A DNA stretch of 64,000 bases from Bog-473 sp963741995 (GTDB lineage Bacteria; Actinomycetota; Acidimicrobiia; Acidimicrobiales; RAAP-2): positions 259,115 to 323,114 of the forward strand of contig CAVUKI010000006.1 of the NCBI GenBank assembly GCA_963741995.1, read 5' to 3'. A program made the position numbers and the translations under genes. Shown piece by piece: positions 59,199 through 64,000 of the stretch. Every line of letters begins with the position of its first letter. Within the stretch, counting starts at the first letter, position 1. The notes below the pieces were generated by a model that saw nothing but the letters and a program-made list of their open reading frames with translations, searched no databases and was not told where the DNA came from.

Positions 59199-59552
59199 CC
59201 GGTTGAGGCTAACGCCCCCGGAGTGCCGCCTGAAATTGGGACCGTACGACACCGGAGTGGAAGCCGTTCTCGTTCACGAGGGAAGAACCTGGCTTGACCA
59301 GGAAGAACTCAGGGCCGTCCGGAGGCGAATGCCCTGGGACTCGGAGGCGCTGGCCGGCGGCACCAACTTCGAGATGTTCGAGAGCCTGTTTGATCCTGGC
59401 CGTGGTGGCGCATCGGGGGGCCTCCGTCTGATCGGGAGCCCTCGCCGGCACCCAGGGGGCCTGATCCCGGCGGCGGGCCCGGGCGGTTTCTCGAAAACTA
59501 TGCACAGGCTCGTTGATAGTTTGTGAAAACGTCCCCCGCCGAGACAGAAGCC

Positions 59553-59590
59553 GGACCATCGGGACCATCGGGACGCATCGGGACCATCCG
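59553..59590 (+). repeat. Short tandem repeat upstream of the str promoter
   Basis: Four tandem copies of a 9-10 bp unit: GGACCATCG, GGACCATCG, GGACGCATCG and GGACCATCCG. It ends 26 bp before the -35 box. It could be a protein-binding array for operon activation or a simple repeat. Confidence 0.6.
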
Positions 59591-59615
59591 CACGAAGAAT
59601 CCCGGGCCGCCGCGA

Positions 59616-59644
59616 TTGTCGGAACCCCAGGCAGCCGCTATCAT
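59616..59644 (+). promoter_or_regulatory. str operon promoter
   Basis: TTGTCG, a 17-bp spacer and TATCAT. The -10 context GCTATCATTGA is identical to that upstream of tRNA-Thr at 13183-13193. The start point would lie about 80 nt before rpsL. Confidence 0.55.
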
Positions 59645-59732
59645 TGAATCCCTGCCATGTGCAGCTTCGGTAGGCGCGCCAGCGCCACGAAACGCACGTG
59701 GGATTCACATTCTGATTAGCGAGAGGTAGCGC

Positions 59733-60104
59733 GTGCCCACAATCGCCCAGCTCGTCCGCAAGGGACGGCAGGCCAAGGTGACAAAGACCAAGACCCCCGC
59801 CTTGAAGGGCGCGCCCCAGCGGCGGGGGGTGTGCACCCGCGTCTACACGACCACTCCGAAGAAGCCGAACTCGGCCCTGCGCAAGGTGGCCCGTGTGCGC
59901 CTGTCCTCGGGTGTCGAGATCACGGCCTACATCCCTGGTGTGGGCCACAACCTGCAGGAGCACTCCATCGTTCTCGTCCGTGGCGGCCGTGTGAAGGACC
60001 TGCCCGGTGTTCGCTACAAGGTCGTGCGCGGTGCGCTCGACACCTCGGGCGTGCGCGAGCGCAGCCAGGCCCGCAGTCGCTACGGCGCCAAGAAGGAGTC
60101 TTAG
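59733..60104 (+). CDS. rpsL: 30S ribosomal protein uS12
   Basis: Decoding-centre protein of 123 aa with start GTG 59733 after GAGAGGTAG. Typical segments are MPTIAQLVRKGR, RGVCTRVYTTTPKKPNSALRKVARVRL and GVGHNLQEHSIVLVRGGRVKDLPGVRY. The two lysines whose change gives streptomycin resistance (in PKKPNS and GRVKDL) are wild type. First gene of the str operon. Confidence 0.97.
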   Translation: MPTIAQLVRKGRQAKVTKTKTPALKGAPQRRGVCTRVYTTTPKKPNSALRKVARVRLSSGVEITAYIPGVGHNLQEHSIVLVRGGRVKDLPGVRYKVVRGALDTSGVRERSQARSRYGAKKES

Positions 60105-60106
60105 GC

Positions 60107-60577
60107 ATGCCCCGGAACGGACCCTCCACCCGACGCGAGCTCGCGCCGGACCCCGTCTACCGATCCGTCCTGGTCACCCAGGTCGTCAACAAGATCCTCT
60201 CCCGCGGCAAGCGCACCCTGGCCGAGCGCATCGTCTACACCGCCCTCGAGCAGGTGCAGGAGAAGTCGGGCGGAGACCCGGTGGCCGCGCTCAAGCGCGC
60301 CGTGGAGAACACCCGGCCCGAGGTCGAGGTGAAGTCCCGCCGCGTCGGCGGTGCCACCTACCAGGTGCCGATCGAGGTTCGCCCCCGCCGCGCCACCACG
60401 CTGGCCATCCGCTGGCTGACCACGTTCTCGCGCCAGCGCCGGGAGAAGACCATGGCCGAGCGCCTGGCCAACGAGATCCTCGACGCCTCGAACAACATCG
60501 GGGCCTCGGTGAAGCGCCGCGAGGACATGCACAAGATGGCCGAGTCCAACCGCGCCTTCGCCCACTACCGCTGGTAG
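60107..60577 (+). CDS. rpsG: 30S ribosomal protein uS7
   Basis: This 156-aa protein organises the 16S rRNA 3' domain. Conserved segments are PVYRSVLVTQVVNKILSRGKRTLAERIVYTAL, GGATYQVPIEVRPRRATTLAIRWL and ESNRAFAHYRW. ATG 60107 lies 2 nt after the rpsL stop. The gene is unbroken. Confidence 0.97.
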   Translation: MPRNGPSTRRELAPDPVYRSVLVTQVVNKILSRGKRTLAERIVYTALEQVQEKSGGDPVAALKRAVENTRPEVEVKSRRVGGATYQVPIEVRPRRATTLAIRWLTTFSRQRREKTMAERLANEILDASNNIGASVKRREDMHKMAESNRAFAHYRW

Positions 60578-60612
60578 TGGAGACCGACCCGACACGACAC
60601 CGAGACTGCACC

Positions 60613-62714
60613 ATGGCTGAAGCCCTCCCCACACGCGACTTCCCGCTGGCCAAGACCCGCAACATCGGGATCATGGCCCACATCGACGCGGGCAAGACCA
60701 CCACGACCGAGCGCATCCTCTATTACACGGGGCGCAACTACAAGATCGGTGAGGTGCACGAAGGCGCCGCGACCATGGACTGGATGGTCCAGGAGCAGGA
60801 GCGCGGCATCACCATCACCTCCGCCGCCACCACCTGCTCGTGGCGCGACAACTGGATCAACATCATCGACACCCCGGGCCACGTCGACTTCACCGTCGAG
60901 GTGGAGCGCTCGCTGCGCGTCCTCGACGGCGCCGTCGCCGTGTTCGACGCCGTGGCCGGCGTGGAGCCCCAGACCGAGACGGTGTGGCGCCAGGCCAACA
61001 AGTACAACGTGCCGCGGATCTGCTTCGTCAACAAAATGGACCGCATCGGCGCCGACTTCGAGCGCACGGTGCAGATGATCCGCGACCGCCTGGACGCCCT
61101 GCCGGCCGTGATTCAGCTGCCCATCGGCGCCGAGTCCGAGTTCAAGGGCATCATCGACCTGCTCGAGGAGAAGGCCCTGGTGTGGTCCTCGGACATGGGC
61201 GAGGAGTGGGAGACCCTCGACATCCCCGAGAACCTGGCCGCCGAGACCGAGGACGCCCGCCACCAGCTCATCGACGTCGTCTCCAACTTCGACGACACCA
61301 TCATGGAGAAGTACCTGGCCGAGGAGCCCATCACGGCCGACGACCTGCGCCGCGCCCTGCGCACCGCCACCCTGGCCGCCGCCGTGGTGCCGGTCCTGTG
61401 CGGGTCCGCCTTCAAGAACAAGGGCGTGCAGCCGATGCTCGACGCCGTCGTCGACTTCCTGCCCAGCCCGCTCGACCTCCCGCCCACCGAGGGCCACCGG
61501 CCGAACCACACCGAGGACCTCGAGGAGCGCAAGGCCGACGACAGCCGAGCCCTTCTCCGCCCTCGCCTTCAAGATCATGACCGACCCCTTCGTCGGCAAG
61601 CTGACCTACATCCGGGTGTACTCGGGCACGCTGCAGAAGGGCGACTCGATCTCCAACTCCACGAAGGACAAGAAGGAGCGGGTCGGCCGCATCCTCCAGA
61701 TGCACGCCAACCACCGCGAGGACAAGGACGCCATCTTCGCCGGCGACATCATGGCCGTGGTCGGCCTGAAGAACACGACGACGGGCGACACCCTGAGCGA
61801 CCCGCGCCGCCCGATCGTGCTGGAGGCGCTCGAGTTCCCCGAGCCCGTGATCCACGTCGCCGTGGAGCCCAAGACGAAGGCCGACCAGGACAAGCTGTCC
61901 CGGGCCCTCTACTCGCTCAGCGAGGAGGACCCGACCTTCCGGGTGCGCTCCGACGAGGAGACGGGCCAGACGGTCATCTCGCGGCATGGGCGAGCTGCAC
62001 CTCGAGGTGCTGGTCGACCGCATGCTGCGCGAGTTCAGCGTGGACGCCAACGTGGGCAAGCCCCAGGTGGCCTACCGCGAGACGATCCGCAAGCCGGTCG
62101 AGAAGATCGAGGAGAAGTACGTCCGCCAGACCGGTGGCCGGGGCCAGTACGGCCACGTGGTCATCAGCCTCGAGCCGACCGGCCCCGGGGGCGGCTACGA
62201 GTTCCTCGACAAGATCAGCGGCGGCGTGATCCCCAAGGAGTACATCCCCTCGGTCGACGCCGGCATTCAGGAGGCGCTGACCTCGGGCATCCTGGCCGGC
62301 TACCCGACCGTCGACGTGCGGGTGACCCTGACCTACGGGTCGTACCACGACGTGGACTCCTCGGAAATGGCGTTCAAGATCGCCGGCTCCATGGCCGTCA
62401 AGAAGGCGATCCGGGCGGCCAGCCCGGTGCTGCTGGAGCCGGTCATGGAAGTGACGGTGACGGTGCCCGACGACTTCCTGGGCGCGGTCACCGGCGACCT
62501 GTCCTCCCGGCGGGGCCGCATGGAGGGCATGGATCAGCAGGGGACGAGCCACGTCGTCAAGGCGCTTGTTCCGCTCGCCGATATGTTCGGCTACTCTACT
62601 GACCTGCGTTCGCGCACCCAGGGTCGCGCCACGTACACGATGCAGTTCCATTCGTACAACCAGGTTCCGGAGTCGATTTCCAAGGAGATCATCGCCCGGG
62701 CGCAAGGGGAATAA
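60613..62714 (+). CDS. fusA: Elongation factor G (two frame breaks)
   Basis: Translocation GTPase of about 699 aa. G1 is AHIDAGKTTTTERILYYTG, G3 DTPGHVDFTVEVERSLR and G4 NKMDRIGADF. Domains II-V are present up to FHSYNQVPESISKEIIARAQGE. The frame shifts near 61545, where one extra base splits DDSEPFSALAFKIMTDPFVGKL. It shifts again near 61980, where one extra C splits TVISGMGELHLEVLVDRM. Both are one-base insertions and no conserved residue is lost. EF-G is essential, so these are very probably sequence errors. Confidence 0.95.
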
Positions 62715-62716
62715 CC

Positions 62717-62740
62717 CCGGTCCGCCCCGGAGCGGACCGG
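62717..62740 (+). terminator. Strong hairpin between fusA and tuf
   Basis: CCGGTCCGC and GCGGACCGG form a perfect 9-bp stem around CCCGGA, starting 2 nt after the fusA stop. No T-run follows. It may be an attenuator or RNA-processing/stability element that sets tuf output separately from fusA. Confidence 0.45.
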
Positions 62741-62822
62741 ACAGATCACACCGATCCAGATCGCAGAAAGAGAAGCGTCAGGGCCACCGTGGCCATGACA
62801 AGGAGCAGGGAGTAGCCAGGCG

Positions 62823-64000
<1,178 letters not shown>

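Larger units (their letters stand above)
59199..59732 (+). other. Non-coding region upstream of the str operon
   Basis: 534 bp between divergent pccB and rpsL. Open frames on both strands here lack recognisable motifs or start signals. The region holds a short tandem repeat (59553-59590), the str promoter (59616-59644) and an 88-nt leader. Nothing else was recognised. Confidence 0.5.

Noticed and set aside
59274..59963. Minus-strand open frame covering the str promoter and the start of rpsL
   Set aside because: It overlaps rpsL and its promoter, and the translated sequence has no motif. Best treated as non-coding.
61535..62000. Programmed frameshifting in fusA
   Set aside because: EF-G is not known to use it, there is no slippery heptamer, and two separate +1 insertions occur with more breaks in tuf next door. 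Sequence error is simpler.

Overview
The window is 64 kb of high-GC DNA from what looks like a free-living actinobacterium, possibly of the Acidimicrobiia (inference). Supporting this are a GC-rich codon bias, many GTG and TTG starts, actinobacterial-style transcripts with a TANNNT box only 6-8 nt before the start codon, a polyprenol-phosphomannose-type mannosyltransferase, an AccE-like carboxylase subunit, and the order tRNA-Thr, tRNA-Met, rpmG, tRNA-Trp, secE, nusG, rplK, rplA, rplJ, rplL, rpoB, rpoC. No insertion sequence, prophage or CRISPR array was seen.

Layout. 1-3.4 kb: the end of recB and all of recD. 3.5-13.1 kb: UDP-sulfoquinovose synthase (sqdB), a membrane-anchored protein of unknown function, citrate synthase, acyl-CoA thioesterase II, a GH1 beta-glucosidase, a GtrA-like protein, YajQ, tRNA-Tyr, a GT-C mannosyltransferase and a GNAT acetyltransferase. 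13.2-25.6 kb: the tRNA, ribosomal protein and RNA polymerase block. 25.7-31.7 kb: two complete, diverged cysD-cysNC operons that make APS and PAPS. 32.1-47.1 kb: an accessory region with a membrane-anchored protein carrying three GH26-like domains, a HlyD-like adaptor, a processive GT2 polysaccharide synthase, a lipoprotein, a PQQ-type beta-propeller protein and two sulfatase-superfamily enzymes. 47.1-59.2 kb: ethylmalonyl-CoA pathway genes (epimerase, crotonyl-CoA carboxylase/reductase, thiolase, hydroxybutyryl-CoA dehydrogenase, ethylmalonyl-CoA mutase, acyl-CoA carboxylase beta and epsilon) mixed with sixA, lysC and two cyclophilins. 59.5-64 kb: the str operon (rpsL, rpsG, fusA, tuf), here about 34 kb from rpoC.

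The most interesting part is 28.9-47.1 kb. Genes for activated sulfate lie beside those for synthesis, membrane export, trimming and possible desulfation of an extracellular polysaccharide. A near-perfect CRP-type operator precedes the GH26/HlyD/GT2 operon. Only the third GH26 domain keeps both catalytic glutamates. Of the two sulfatase-like enzymes, one has the formylglycine cysteine and the other has threonine at the aligned position. I infer a synthase-dependent, possibly sulfated exopolysaccharide system. No sulfotransferase is visible, so sulfation is unproven.

A second regulatory signal links the ethylmalonyl-CoA genes: similar 17-bp GGTAA-type palindromes occur in the ccr/thiolase intergenic region and just upstream of hbd.

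Caution on sequence quality. Reading-frame breaks occur in recB, recD, gltA, the propeller gene, the thiolase gene, fusA (two) and tuf (at least five sites). Since fusA and gltA are core genes and the tuf breaks are dense, most are probably consensus errors. These genes are annotated here as interrupted coding regions, not as true pseudogenes.
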